Assembly (NCBI GenBank): GCA_018608625.1
Contig: JABAZC010000058.1
Span: forward strand, 22,333-86,332
Source of the DNA: Flavobacteriaceae bacterium
GTDB taxonomy: Bacteria > Bacteroidota > Bacteroidia > Flavobacteriales > Flavobacteriaceae
Direction of reading: 5' to 3'
DNA length: 64,000 bases
Shown here: piece by piece, positions 10,719 through 20,547 of the stretch
How the letters are laid out: each line of letters begins with the position of its first letter
Numbering within the stretch: the first letter of the stretch is position 1
Made by a program: the position numbers and the translations under genes
The notes under the pieces: model-generated
Seen by the model: only the letters and a program-made list of their open reading frames with translations
Databases searched by the model: none
What the model was told of the DNA's origin: nothing

Positions 10719-11507
10719 ATGGATATCCTTGACAGCATCTTACTTGGCATCGTTCAAGGACTGACCGAGTTCTTGCCTGTTTCATCAAGTGGACATTTAG
10801 AAATTGGCAAAGCACTGCTAGGAAACAACTCCATTGCTGAAGAGAGTTTGATTTTTACCGTTGTTCTTCATTTTGCAACAGCCTTAAGCACCTTAATTGT
10901 ATTTCGGAAAGATATTGTCCTAATCATCTCACAGCTATTAAAGTTTAGATGGAACGAAGACACACAATTCATTGTTAAAATAATCATATCCATCCTGCCT
11001 GCTGGACTTGTTGGATTAATGTTTGAAAAACAATTGGAATCTCTTTTTGGAAATAATATACCTTTGGTTGGATCGATGCTAATAGTCACTGCACTATTAT
11101 TATTTTTAGCCGATCGCGCCAAGCCAACAACAAAGAAAGTTGGGTTTTGGGATGCGCTGATTATAGGCATGTCGCAAGCAGTTGCCATGCTTCCTGGAGT
11201 ATCACGCTCAGGAGCTACTATATCAACCTCTGTTCTGCTTGGGAATGACAAGTCAAAAGCAGCCCGTTTCTCGTTTTTAATGGTAATTCCGTTGATTTTC
11301 GGAAAGATTGCCAAGGACCTTATTAGTGGGGACTTAAATTACGATGCTGCAAATTTTTGGAGTTTGTCATCTGGATTTTTAGCTGCATTTTTAGTGGGTT
11401 TACTTGCATGCACACTGATGATTAAACTTGTTAAAAATAGTCAATTAAAATATTTCGCCTACTACTGTTTAGTAGTCGGTATTTTGACCCTCTTTATAAC
11501 TCTTTAA
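10719..11507 (+). CDS. uppP: Undecaprenyl-diphosphatase
   Basis: GIVQGLTEFLPVSSSGHLEIG and LPGVSRSGATIS motifs. Confidence 0.97.
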   Translation: MDILDSILLGIVQGLTEFLPVSSSGHLEIGKALLGNNSIAEESLIFTVVLHFATALSTLIVFRKDIVLIISQLLKFRWNEDTQFIVKIIISILPAGLVGLMFEKQLESLFGNNIPLVGSMLIVTALLLFLADRAKPTTKKVGFWDALIIGMSQAVAMLPGVSRSGATISTSVLLGNDKSKAARFSFLMVIPLIFGKIAKDLISGDLNYDAANFWSLSSGFLAAFLVGLLACTLMIKLVKNSQLKYFAYYCLVVGILTLFITL

Positions 11508-12203
11508 ATGAAAATAAAAACCGTTCAAGACTATTTAAATGGCGAGGTCTTGTTAGTCGACAAGCCCTTACATTGGACCTCTTTTCAGGTCGTTAATAAA
11601 TTGCGATGGCACATTCGTCAAACATTTAATCTAAAGAAGATAAAAGTAGGACACGCAGGGACTTTAGATCCGCTGGCTACGGGACTTCTAGTAATTTGCA
11701 CCGGTAAAATGACGAAGCAAATTGACACATTCCAAGGGCAAATAAAGACGTATACAGGCACCTTGGAGCTAGGTGGCACAACCCCTTCCTATGACCTAGA
11801 AACTGCAATAGATCAAACGTTCCCTACAGCTCACATAACGACTGAGCTGATCCACAACACCGCCAATAAGTTCAACGGGGAAATCGATCAATTTCCACCA
11901 ATTTTTTCTGCTTTAAAAAAAGAAGGGAAACGCTTATATGAATTCGCACGCGCTGGGGAAGAAGTTAAAATTGACTCTAGGAAAGTAACTATTCAAAACT
12001 TTGAAATTCTAGCTATCACAGACACAACAGTTGATTTTAGTGTCACCTGCAGTAAAGGGACTTACATTCGATCCTTAGCTCATGACTTTGGAAAAGCACT
12101 AGATTCAGGAGCGCACCTAACAGCACTTAGGCGTACAAAAATAGGCGCATTTAATGTGGGGAAGGCTGTTTCTGTTCAAGAGTTTATCTCAAGTTTGAAG
12201 TGA
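11508..12203 (+). CDS. truB: tRNA pseudouridine(55) synthase
   Basis: KVGHAGTLDPLATGLLVICTGKMTK motif. Confidence 0.97.
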   Translation: MKIKTVQDYLNGEVLLVDKPLHWTSFQVVNKLRWHIRQTFNLKKIKVGHAGTLDPLATGLLVICTGKMTKQIDTFQGQIKTYTGTLELGGTTPSYDLETAIDQTFPTAHITTELIHNTANKFNGEIDQFPPIFSALKKEGKRLYEFARAGEEVKIDSRKVTIQNFEILAITDTTVDFSVTCSKGTYIRSLAHDFGKALDSGAHLTALRRTKIGAFNVGKAVSVQEFISSLK

Positions 12204-12484
12204 TTTTATTTTAAATAATATCTATGCTCTCAATCTCCTCATGCTTTACATGATTTCATCTTCCAAACAAAAGTGGAAACCAAGTTAATTCTAATTGATT
12301 CGCTTCGGCCTAAAAATCAAGGCTTCTCTTATAAAATTAAACATCTAAAAACACTAAACTATTTGTGAAGATTATAGATTTGGAGACAATGAAAAATAAT
12401 TTTACGTTTTTTGGGCCAAGTACATTTTTTCTAAACAATATACTTGGATATAAATTAGAAAAAAGTTGTTTCAGAAACAGTAAA

Positions 12485-13255
12485 TTAGCTAGTGTAGGGA
12501 ATTATCTCTAGGAGCTTCTCAATAACATCAACTCTTGCCCTACTTTTTTTGTTAGCTCTAATAATAATCCAAGGTGCAATTTCTGTATTAGTTTGGTCAA
12601 ACATTTTTGATTTGTAGGACGTATAGTCATCCCAGCGCTCAAGTGCTGTTTTATCAACTGGACTAAATTTCCATTTCTTAACGGGACTTGATTTTATGTC
12701 TTCAAAACGCGCTGACTGCTCATCTTTAGAAATAGAAAAATAAAATTTTACCACTCTAATACCAGAATCAATAATCATTTTCTCAAAACTATTGACCTGA
12801 TTCATAAAGATGTCATATTCTTCATTACTGCAGAAACCATTTACAGGCTCTACAACAGCACGGTTGTACCAGCTTCTGTCAAAAAAAGTGATTTGACCAT
12901 TCCTGGGTAAGTTCTTTACATAACGTTGAAAATACCACTGAGTCTTTTCTTCATCTGTTGGTTTTGGAAGTGCTACAACATTAAATTCTCTAGGATTCAA
13001 GTGCTGAGTCATACGTCGAATTGCGCCCCCCTTTCCTGCAGCATCTCGGCCCTCAAATATAACAACTAACTTCTCTCCCTCAGCCTCAACCCATTGTTGG
13101 AGCTTAATGAGCTCTTCTTGCAAACGCTCTAACTGTGTTTCGTGATTCAAAATCTTTAATGCTTTTTGAACCGTCATATCATCATGACTTAGAAATAATT
13201 GTAAGCCACGCTTACTATTTAGTTTTTTTAAATTTTTTGCTGTAAGAGTTTCCAT
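12485..13255 (-). CDS. ppk2: Polyphosphate kinase 2 family protein (copy 1)
   Basis: VVIFEGRDAAGKGGAIRRMTQHLNPRE (Walker A), FFDRSWYNRAVVEPV. Confidence 0.95.
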   Translation of the reverse strand: METLTAKNLKKLNSKRGLQLFLSHDDMTVQKALKILNHETQLERLQEELIKLQQWVEAEGEKLVVIFEGRDAAGKGGAIRRMTQHLNPREFNVVALPKPTDEEKTQWYFQRYVKNLPRNGQITFFDRSWYNRAVVEPVNGFCSNEEYDIFMNQVNSFEKMIIDSGIRVVKFYFSISKDEQSARFEDIKSSPVKKWKFSPVDKTALERWDDYTSYKSKMFDQTNTEIAPWIIIRANKKSRARVDVIEKLLEIIPYTS

Positions 13256-13257
13256 AA

Positions 13258-14112
13258 TTAATCTATTTGAGAAATTAGTCTATGATAGCGTTGTACAACA
13301 TTTGGATCTGGTAGTACCGTAGTCTTTGAACTGCCTTTTCGATCATATTCAAAACGAGATAATACATGTCTAATACTTTCTAAGCGTGCTTGTTTTTTAC
13401 TATTTGTTTTGATAATGATCCAGGGGCTAAAAGCGGTATGCGTTTGACTAAACATCTGTTCTTTATAGGAAGTATATTTATCCCATCTAGTCTGACCTTC
13501 TTTATCCACTGGGCTAAACTTCCACTGTTTAAGTGGGTTTTTTAACCTTGAATTAAATCGTTTTTTCTGTTCTTCTTTTGATATTGAAAACCAAAATTTT
13601 ATAATAATCACTCCGTCTTCATAAAGCATATGTTCAAATTCAGGGACCTGTAACATAAACTTATTGTATTCTTCATCTGTACAGAAATCCATTACAGGCT
13701 CAACAACAGCACGATTGTACCAGCTTCTATCAAAGAAAACTAGCTCGCCAGGCTCGGGCAATTCTTTTATGTAACGCCTAAAATACCACTGGCCTTTTTC
13801 AATCTCCGTCGGCTTTGTAAGGGCGACTACACGCATAGATCGTGGGTTTAAATGCTCTGTAAATCGACGTATGGCCCCGCCTTTACCGGCGGCATCTCTT
13901 CCCTCAAATAGCACACAAACACGCTTTTTATGTTTTGCTGCCCATTGTTGCAAGTCTACTAATTCGGCTTGTAATTTTAGCAATTCTGACCCATAGTGTA
14001 CCACATCAATTAATGAATCGTAACGACTTTTCTTGAGCTTGGATTTTAAAACTTCTTTGAATGACTCTTTCCCAGAATACAACTCAAAATCTTCTTTAGA
14101 TAGCATAGGCAA
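13258..14112 (-). CDS. ppk2: Polyphosphate kinase 2 family protein (copy 2)
   Basis: CVLFEGRDAAGKGGAIRRFTEHLNPRSMRVVAL, VFFDRSWYNRAVVEPVMDFC. Confidence 0.95.
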   Translation of the reverse strand: MPMLSKEDFELYSGKESFKEVLKSKLKKSRYDSLIDVVHYGSELLKLQAELVDLQQWAAKHKKRVCVLFEGRDAAGKGGAIRRFTEHLNPRSMRVVALTKPTEIEKGQWYFRRYIKELPEPGELVFFDRSWYNRAVVEPVMDFCTDEEYNKFMLQVPEFEHMLYEDGVIIIKFWFSISKEEQKKRFNSRLKNPLKQWKFSPVDKEGQTRWDKYTSYKEQMFSQTHTAFSPWIIIKTNSKKQARLESIRHVLSRFEYDRKGSSKTTVLPDPNVVQRYHRLISQID

Positions 14113-14134
14113 TTAGATTGCTTTTAATTATTGT

Positions 14135-14776
14135 TTATACACTTTGGAATGGAATTAAATGCTGCATGAAATCAGATCTGTTTATTTTCTCAGCCCCTAA
14201 ACTTTCTAGGTGCGATGAGTGAACTTGACAATCAATTAGTTTAAATTCGGACATTTGAATAAAGCTTATAAAACCAATTTTACTAGCATTACTTACATAA
14301 CTAAACATGCTTTCGCCGCAAAACAAATCCTCATTAAACTGAACACCATAAAGTCCTCCTACAAGTTTATTATCGAGCCAAACCTCAACAGATTTAGCAA
14401 ACCCCATTTGGTGTAACTCACAGTAGACGTCAATCATTTTATCTGTAATCCAAGTGCCCGACTGAGACTGTCTTTTAACCTTCGCACAGGCTAGGATTAC
14501 ATCTTTGAAGTTGCGATTTACACTAACTTCAAATTTTTTAGATTTTAAAAGCCGTTTACTGCTTTTGGAAACCTTTAGTTTACTCGGGTATAAAACGAAA
14601 CGGGGATTTGGTGCCCACCACAACAGTGGCTGATTAGCTTCATACCACGGAAAAATTCCACTTTGATAAGCAAGCAGGACCCGTTTAGACGACAAGTCTC
14701 CCCCAACAGCTAACAAACCGTCGTTGTTTGCCTCTGATAGAGGAGGAAATTCTATAGTGTCATTAAGCCATCGCAT
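14135..14776 (-). CDS. aat: Leucyl/phenylalanyl-tRNA--protein transferase
   Basis: FPPLSEANNDGLLAVGGDLSSKRVLLAYQSGIFPWY; GESMFS. Confidence 0.96.
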   Translation of the reverse strand: MRWLNDTIEFPPLSEANNDGLLAVGGDLSSKRVLLAYQSGIFPWYEANQPLLWWAPNPRFVLYPSKLKVSKSSKRLLKSKKFEVSVNRNFKDVILACAKVKRQSQSGTWITDKMIDVYCELHQMGFAKSVEVWLDNKLVGGLYGVQFNEDLFCGESMFSYVSNASKIGFISFIQMSEFKLIDCQVHSSHLESLGAEKINRSDFMQHLIPFQSV

Positions 14777-14815
14777 ACGTATATTAAATGGAAGTATCTC
14801 TTGTTTTAACTTTAG

Positions 14816-15190
14816 TTAAAACGGCAAATCATTTGGTTCATCTTCAGTCAAATCAGTTGCTGGCTCAAAAGCATCAGCTGGAGGGACTGCTGTACCAGCC
14901 GGAGCCTGTGCTTGTTGTAGGTTCTCAATACGCCATCCTTGAATTGCATTAAAATACTTCGCTTCTCCCTGAGGGTTTATCCACTCTCTTCCACGCAAAT
15001 TAATACCTACCTTGATCGGCTGTCCAACTTGAAAGTTATTCAAAAGATCTGTTTTATCTTGAACAAATTCTACTAAAATATGTTGTGGATATTGCTCTTC
15101 TGTAGTTAAAACTAGTTCGCGTTTTCTAAACCCATTAGACCCAATCGATTGTGTTTCCCCAATGACTTTTATTTTTCCTTGTAACTCCAT
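14816..15190 (-). CDS. DUF3127 domain protein
   Basis: GKIKVIGETQSIGSNGFRKRELVLTTEEQYPQHILVEF pattern. Confidence 0.88.
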   Translation of the reverse strand: MELQGKIKVIGETQSIGSNGFRKRELVLTTEEQYPQHILVEFVQDKTDLLNNFQVGQPIKVGINLRGREWINPQGEAKYFNAIQGWRIENLQQAQAPAGTAVPPADAFEPATDLTEDEPNDLPF

Positions 15191-15350
15191 TTTAAAAATT
15201 CAATTTTAGTTTTGTATGATTAATCTAACATTTTTTCTAAATATATACAAATTTAACAAATTATGACGCCACCAAAAAGGAGAAAGCCATAATATAAAGT
15301 AATAAAATCAGTATAATTACATTATATTTAAGATTGAAAAAAATAAACCA

Positions 15351-16502
15351 ATGAAATTCACCTCAAAACAACACTTGTTACGCTGGATAATGATCGTCAT
15401 TTCATTTTTAACTATTTCATTAATCTTATGGAATACTTACCAGTTTTTTCAAAAGTTTAAGGAAGAAGAGCGGGTGAAAATGGAGAATTTTTCTCAAGCA
15501 CAAATTGAATTAGGCAAAGTCATTGACCTTAACGGAAACATTAGTGATTTTCCGTTAAAAATTATTCAAAGTAATTCTTCAACTCCAATGATTATTGAAG
15601 ACTCCGAAGGTAATTTTCAATCAAAAAATATTGAGCTTATTTCTGAAGATAGTCAAGGGTATCTGAAAACATTATCAGAAAAGTTCAAAGACCAAAATAA
15701 ACCGATTCCTGTAATTTACAACGGAAAGACATTATCTACAATGTACTATGGCAATTCTGAATTACTAAACAAACTCAAATACTATCCATTTGCTCTGCTA
15801 CTAATATTTTTACTATTTAGTGCTGTTGTTTGGCTCTTTTACAAGAGTACGCAAGTTGCATCGCAAAACAAATTATGGACAGGAATGGCCAAAGAAACTG
15901 CACATCAAATTGGCACTCCTTTATCTTCCTTAATTGGATGGACAGAACTCTTGAAAATAGATGCTGTTAATCCTGATTATATTTCCGAAATTGAAAAAGA
16001 CATTAAACGCCTTGAAACTATTACAGATCGATTTAGTAAGATAGGCTCCAAGCCATTACTTAAAACAAGCGATATAGTCTTAGCTACTATTGAGTCTTTT
16101 AATTATTTAAAAGCGCGAAACAGCAAATTAATTACATTTGAAATAAAAGCTCCAGAAACAGAAATTCTTGTAGCGCTTAATATTGAGCTATTTAGCTGGG
16201 CCATTGAGAATTTAGTTAAAAATGGTATTGATGCCATGAAAGGGCAAGGGCATATTATTGTTTCCTTAGAGTCTACGGGAACGATGGTGTTCATTAACAT
16301 AATAGACCGTGGCAAAGGAATTACAAAGAAACTCTTCAAAAAGATATTTGAAACAGGGTTTACATCTAAAAAACGAGGATGGGGATTGGGATTATCACTT
16401 TCGAAACGAATTATCGAAGAGTATCATAGCGGAAAAATCAAGGTACTCCAATCGGAAAAAGAGGTTGGAACCACCATGCAGATTAGTTTGAAAACTCTAT
16501 AA
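15351..16502 (+). CDS. Sensor histidine kinase (orphan)
   Basis: Two TM segments, H-box AKETAHQIGTPLSSLIGW, N-box ENLVKNGIDAM, G-boxes DRGKGI / GWGLGLSL. Confidence 0.92.
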   Translation: MKFTSKQHLLRWIMIVISFLTISLILWNTYQFFQKFKEEERVKMENFSQAQIELGKVIDLNGNISDFPLKIIQSNSSTPMIIEDSEGNFQSKNIELISEDSQGYLKTLSEKFKDQNKPIPVIYNGKTLSTMYYGNSELLNKLKYYPFALLLIFLLFSAVVWLFYKSTQVASQNKLWTGMAKETAHQIGTPLSSLIGWTELLKIDAVNPDYISEIEKDIKRLETITDRFSKIGSKPLLKTSDIVLATIESFNYLKARNSKLITFEIKAPETEILVALNIELFSWAIENLVKNGIDAMKGQGHIIVSLESTGTMVFINIIDRGKGITKKLFKKIFETGFTSKKRGWGLGLSLSKRIIEEYHSGKIKVLQSEKEVGTTMQISLKTL

Positions 16503-16886
16503 AAAAGACGCTATTTTATTTGCGATTTGAATAAACTCTTCAGCAACTAGGTCCTCCTTTTTCACAAACTGAGCATCCTCCATTAAATTCAATGGAATTA
16601 GGTGCACATGAACATGCGGCACCTCTAGCCCTATAACTGTCATGCCAACTCGTTTACAATTAATAGCCTTCTCTAAAGCTATGGCAACTGTTCTAGAAAA
16701 ATCCATTAAGTCTAGATAGACTGATGGCTCTAGATCAAATAGTTTATTAACCTCTTGTTTTGGAACACAAAGCGTGTGTCCTTTAGCGTTTGGATTAACA
16801 TCTAAAAACGCCAAAAAATGATCAGTCTCAGCGATTTTATAACAAGGAATTTCTTTATTAATTATTTTAGTGAAAATCGAGCTCAT
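16497..16886 (-). CDS. HIT family protein
   Basis: IFTKIINKEIPCYKIAETDHFLAFLD and HVHVHLIP histidine triad. Confidence 0.95.
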   Translation of the reverse strand: MSSIFTKIINKEIPCYKIAETDHFLAFLDVNPNAKGHTLCVPKQEVNKLFDLEPSVYLDLMDFSRTVAIALEKAINCKRVGMTVIGLEVPHVHVHLIPLNLMEDAQFVKKEDLVAEEFIQIANKIASFL

Positions 16887-16908
16887 CGATTGAATATTTA
16901 AAATTAGT

Positions 16909-17382
16909 TTATCTAGAGATATTTAAAATTTCAAACTTCAAAATACCATTTGGGACTTGAATTTCGGCAATATCTCCAACACTTTTACCTAAAAGCCCTT
17001 TGCCAATGGGAGAGTTTACAGATAATTTACCTGCAGACAAATCAGCTTCTCCATCTGCTACTAAAAGGTAGTCCAATTCCATACCATTTGACTGGTTTTT
17101 TATTTTCACTTTAGACAACACTAAAGCCTTAGTGTTATCTAGCTGAGATTCATCAATTAAACGCGCTCCTGCAAGAGTATCTTCAAGTTTTGATATACGC
17201 ATCTCCAGCATGCCTTGTGCTTCTTTGGCAGCATCATATTCTGCGTTTTCACTCAGATCCCCTTTGTCCCTTGCTTCTGCGATAGCCCTAGAAGCTTTAA
17301 CGCGCTCCACATCTTTGAGTTGTTTTAATTCAGCTCTTAATTTTTTTAATCCTTCGGCCGTGTAATAAGATACATTGCTCAT
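16909..17382 (-). CDS. greA: Transcription elongation factor GreA
   Basis: YYTAEGLKKLRAELKQLK; EARDKGDLSENAEYDAAKEAQ. Confidence 0.97.
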   Translation of the reverse strand: MSNVSYYTAEGLKKLRAELKQLKDVERVKASRAIAEARDKGDLSENAEYDAAKEAQGMLEMRISKLEDTLAGARLIDESQLDNTKALVLSKVKIKNQSNGMELDYLLVADGEADLSAGKLSVNSPIGKGLLGKSVGDIAEIQVPNGILKFEILNISR

Positions 17383-17456
17383 AACTAATAATTTTTAAAG
17401 TAGTCGTTTATTTAGGTTTTTGAATAGTCTAAAAAGAATTTAGAACTAAACACAAA

Positions 17457-17476
17457 AATCTCGTTTTCACGAGATT
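17457..17476 (-). promoter_or_regulatory. Hairpin at the predicted 5' end of the greA leader
   Basis: Minus strand AATCTCGT-GAAA-ACGAGATT (perfect 8 bp) followed by TTT. Confidence 0.55.
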
Positions 17477-17482
17477 GCTACA

Positions 17483-17490
17483 CAAATATA
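17483..17490 (-). promoter_or_regulatory. -7 box (TATATTTG) upstream of greA
   Basis: Exact TAnnTTTG match. Confidence 0.55.
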
Positions 17491-17578
17491 CAAAATATTT
17501 ATCTTCCAATACTTTTTGTCGTAAATTGAACTTCAAATTATTAGGACGTTATATAGTCCACAAATACAATTCCAATGA

Positions 17579-18022
17579 ATGAATATGAGTCTTAAAAAAT
17601 TAAAAATAATAGCTGTAGCAGCTTTTGTTTTCATAGGCTGTTCAAAGAGCAATAACTACGATGCGTCTTGCAACTTTTTAGCTGACATTAACGTTATTTC
17701 CTCACTAAACCTTAATCTTTCTCAATACAATCAGCTTACGTTCCCAAGCAACCCTGTTTACGTTCCTAATGTTGGGAATGGAGGGATTATCGTTAACAAT
17801 TCAGGCACAGGCTATGTAGCCTTTGATGCTGCAGACCCTAATCACATATACAGCAGCTGCTCGGTGTTATCAATTAATGGAGTTGAAGGCATCTGTGGTT
17901 GTGACGATAATAATAAGTACAGCTTATTCACAGGACAGCCTTTAGAAAACCCTGAACTTCGCTGTGGCCTCAAACCATACTTTGTAGAAAGCAGCGGAAA
18001 TAGCCTTTTTATTTCCAATTAA
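17579..18022 (+). CDS. Hypothetical lipoprotein
   Basis: Signal peptide with lipobox FIGCSK; no family recognised. Confidence 0.7.
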   Translation: MNMSLKKLKIIAVAAFVFIGCSKSNNYDASCNFLADINVISSLNLNLSQYNQLTFPSNPVYVPNVGNGGIIVNNSGTGYVAFDAADPNHIYSSCSVLSINGVEGICGCDDNNKYSLFTGQPLENPELRCGLKPYFVESSGNSLFISN

Positions 18023-18024
18023 AA

Positions 18025-18046
18025 AAAGTGTACCGAAGTACGCTTT
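18025..18046 (-). terminator. Intrinsic terminator after the TonB-dependent receptor gene
   Basis: Minus strand AAAGCGTAC-TTCG-GTACACTTT then a T-run. Confidence 0.7.
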
Positions 18047-18068
18047 CACTAATCCAATATTTTAATTT

Positions 18069-20231
18069 TTAGAATTTCAAAGTCACTCCAACTAAAAAGT
18101 TTCGAGTGGCTTGTGGATAATACCCGGCCCCTTCAATAGTCGTTAATTGACCTGGTACCGACCAGTCGTCGTCATACGTATAATAGTAACCATTGGACAC
18201 ATATTCTTTATCAAAAATATTATTTACTAAAGCGGAGACCACCACAGTACTAAAAACTGATTTCGGATTCCATTCGTAAGTGATATTTAAATCATTGACA
18301 AAATACTCTTTTAACTTTGAGGTATCAGTATCGGTGTTACCCATATATTGATCTCCAACATACTTGGTGAGAAAACTTAGACTAAAATTCTTTAAAGGAC
18401 TGTATATAAAAGCATTTGAAGCGACAACTTCTGGAGAAAAAGAAATGTTTGTGGTTCCAAAATCTTTTAAAATGCCGTCAACCTGAGAATAGGTTTGCTT
18501 GTTCTTATTTGAACTTAACGTTAGCACAGGCTGTATTATAAACGTATCAGACAATGAAAAAGCAGCTTCTATTTCTAGACCTAATCTATAACTATCTCCA
18601 CTATTAGTTCGTATTGGCGCCCCAACATCATCCAAAGCACCTGTTAAGATTAGCTGTTCATTGTATTGCATATAATAAGAGTTGATATTTAACATAACCC
18701 CTTCTTTATTGTAGCGCCATCCCATTTCAAAATCGTTTAGTTGTTCTGGCTTTACATCCGGATTACTTTCAAAATCAGAACGGCTTGGTTCTCTATTGGC
18801 TCTCGCGTAAGAAGCATATAGACTTGAATTAGACGCTAACTGATAAGACACTCCAACTTTTGGATTAAAAAAGCTGTAAGACTCATCGATCCGCATATTT
18901 TCTAAATCAGAAGTAAGGCCAAACGTTTTATAACCAACATTTCTTAGTTGTAAATCCCCATAAACATCAATTTTAGAATTTAATGTATAGGTGGCTTTTG
19001 CAAAGGCACTAAAATCTGTTTTCTTTCCATTTCCAAAATAATACTGATCTCTAATTGAGGTTTCCGAAGCAAATTGCCTAGCCCAAATCACCTCTCCAAA
19101 ATGATCTCCATCATAGTTACTGTAAGACCCCCCGACTATAAAATTAAGATCTGATTCTTTATAGTTGGCAGTTGCATTAATAACATAGAAATCATTATCT
19201 AACCAGCGTCTTCTAATGAGGTCTGTCACCGCTGTACCATAAAAATCAACTCCAGTGGCTTCTACAATTCCGCCATAAGTGCTAGCAGCATCGTCTTGTC
19301 TATATTGTTCATAGTAACCCCGACCATATGTATAGTTCAATCCTAAATTAGTAGACCAGTTTTGGTTAAATTTTTGATTCCAGTGAAGCTGGTAATGGTC
19401 CTGCTTATAGTTGTCAATTTCGTTTTCGTAAGTGTAAGGATTTTGACGGCGATCATCTTCTAATTGCTGTTTAGTCAACCCTTCCCAAGACTGATATGTT
19501 TTTTCATGACCACCAAAAACCAATGCTTTAATAAGAGTCCCGTTATTATTGTAAGTCCCTTGTAAAAAATAGGATTTAAGATCGGAGAAAGCACGATCTA
19601 CGTAGCCATCAGAATTTATTGTTGACAAACGTCCTGAGAGCTCAAAAACATCATTGATTTTTCCTGTACTAAACTTCACTGAGTGTTTCCTCGTGTTGTA
19701 ACTTCCAAAAGAATTTGAAACTTCAGCAGTAGGGATGTAAGACGAAGCATCTGTTAGGATGTTAACACTTGCGCCAAAGGCTCCCGAGCCATTGGTGGAC
19801 GTACCAACTCCTCTTTGAAGCTGAAGGCTTTCAACTGATGACGTAAAGTCAGGCATGTTTACCCAAAAAGCACCCAAAGACTCCGCATCGGTAAATGGGA
19901 TTCCATTAATTGTAACATTTGTAGAAAGAGGGCTCACACCACGGACTCTAATTCCAGTGTATCCAATTCCTGCACCAGCATCACTTGTTGTGACTACAGA
20001 AGGCAAGTAGTTCAATAAAATAGGAAGATCCTGGCCCAAATTACGAGACTGTAATTGCGCCTTGGTAAGATTGGAATGAGCGATTGGAGCGTTGGGTTTT
20101 ACCCTAACAGATTGTACCAAAACTTCTTCTAAAGTTTGTGTTCTTGTAGAGTCTGACTCTACTTGATTTTGTTGTCCAAAGATTGTTGTTGTAGACAACA
20201 AAAATGCAGACAAAAGAATATAATTTTTCAT
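18069..20231 (-). CDS. TonB-dependent receptor, predicted thiamine/TPP uptake
   Basis: Plug domain GAGIGYTGIRVRGVSPLSTNVTINGIPFTDAESLG and beta-barrel C-terminus; TPP riboswitch in its 5' leader. Confidence 0.93.
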   Translation of the reverse strand: MKNYILLSAFLLSTTTIFGQQNQVESDSTRTQTLEEVLVQSVRVKPNAPIAHSNLTKAQLQSRNLGQDLPILLNYLPSVVTTSDAGAGIGYTGIRVRGVSPLSTNVTINGIPFTDAESLGAFWVNMPDFTSSVESLQLQRGVGTSTNGSGAFGASVNILTDASSYIPTAEVSNSFGSYNTRKHSVKFSTGKINDVFELSGRLSTINSDGYVDRAFSDLKSYFLQGTYNNNGTLIKALVFGGHEKTYQSWEGLTKQQLEDDRRQNPYTYENEIDNYKQDHYQLHWNQKFNQNWSTNLGLNYTYGRGYYEQYRQDDAASTYGGIVEATGVDFYGTAVTDLIRRRWLDNDFYVINATANYKESDLNFIVGGSYSNYDGDHFGEVIWARQFASETSIRDQYYFGNGKKTDFSAFAKATYTLNSKIDVYGDLQLRNVGYKTFGLTSDLENMRIDESYSFFNPKVGVSYQLASNSSLYASYARANREPSRSDFESNPDVKPEQLNDFEMGWRYNKEGVMLNINSYYMQYNEQLILTGALDDVGAPIRTNSGDSYRLGLEIEAAFSLSDTFIIQPVLTLSSNKNKQTYSQVDGILKDFGTTNISFSPEVVASNAFIYSPLKNFSLSFLTKYVGDQYMGNTDTDTSKLKEYFVNDLNITYEWNPKSVFSTVVVSALVNNIFDKEYVSNGYYYTYDDDWSVPGQLTTIEGAGYYPQATRNFLVGVTLKF

Positions 20232-20340
20232 GCGATAAAATAATAACGAATAAAAAGAGGTGATTATTCTTTGTTAATTAATAAAATATTTGAAGCTAAC
20301 GCTTCGTTGAACTTCAATTAAAGACAAAGCTTTAACTGTA

Positions 20341-20422
20341 GTTCGATTCCCTAAACAGCATTACCTGTTCTAGGTTCAATGGGTATGATCTCAGCCGATA
20401 TCGGCACCCCTTTATTGAGAAC
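20341..20422 (-). ncRNA. TPP (THI-box) riboswitch
   Basis: Minus strand GTTCTCAATAAAGGGGTGCC..GGCTGAGATCATACCC..GAACCTAGAACAGGTAATGCTGTTTAGGGAATCGAAC: CTGAGA and ACCTGnnnnGGnTAATGCnnnnnAGGGA-like core. Confidence 0.93.
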
Positions 20423-20426
20423 GGTA

Positions 20427-20434
20427 CAAATATA
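20427..20434 (-). promoter_or_regulatory. -7 box (TATATTTG) for the riboswitch transcript
   Basis: Exact TAnnTTTG match just 5' of the riboswitch. Confidence 0.6.
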
Positions 20435-20547
20435 GTTTAGATAAATATTTTAATAAAGTTTTATTTACTTTTTTTTGGATGATTCAACAAAAAGCTAGTT
20501 TGTAGGGCTTACTTGATAAGCTTGCTTAAAAAGGTCATTAACTCATT

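Noticed and set aside
12204-12511. Intergenic open frame MKNNFTFFGPSTFFLNNILGYKLEKSCFRNSKLASVGNYL (12389-12511)
   Set aside because: Overlaps the ppk2 3' end, no recognisable family, surrounding frames full of stops; likely chance.
13258-14112. Possibility that the second PPK2 is a pseudogene copy
   Set aside because: Full-length, all catalytic motifs intact, clearly diverged from its neighbour; treated as a functional paralogue.
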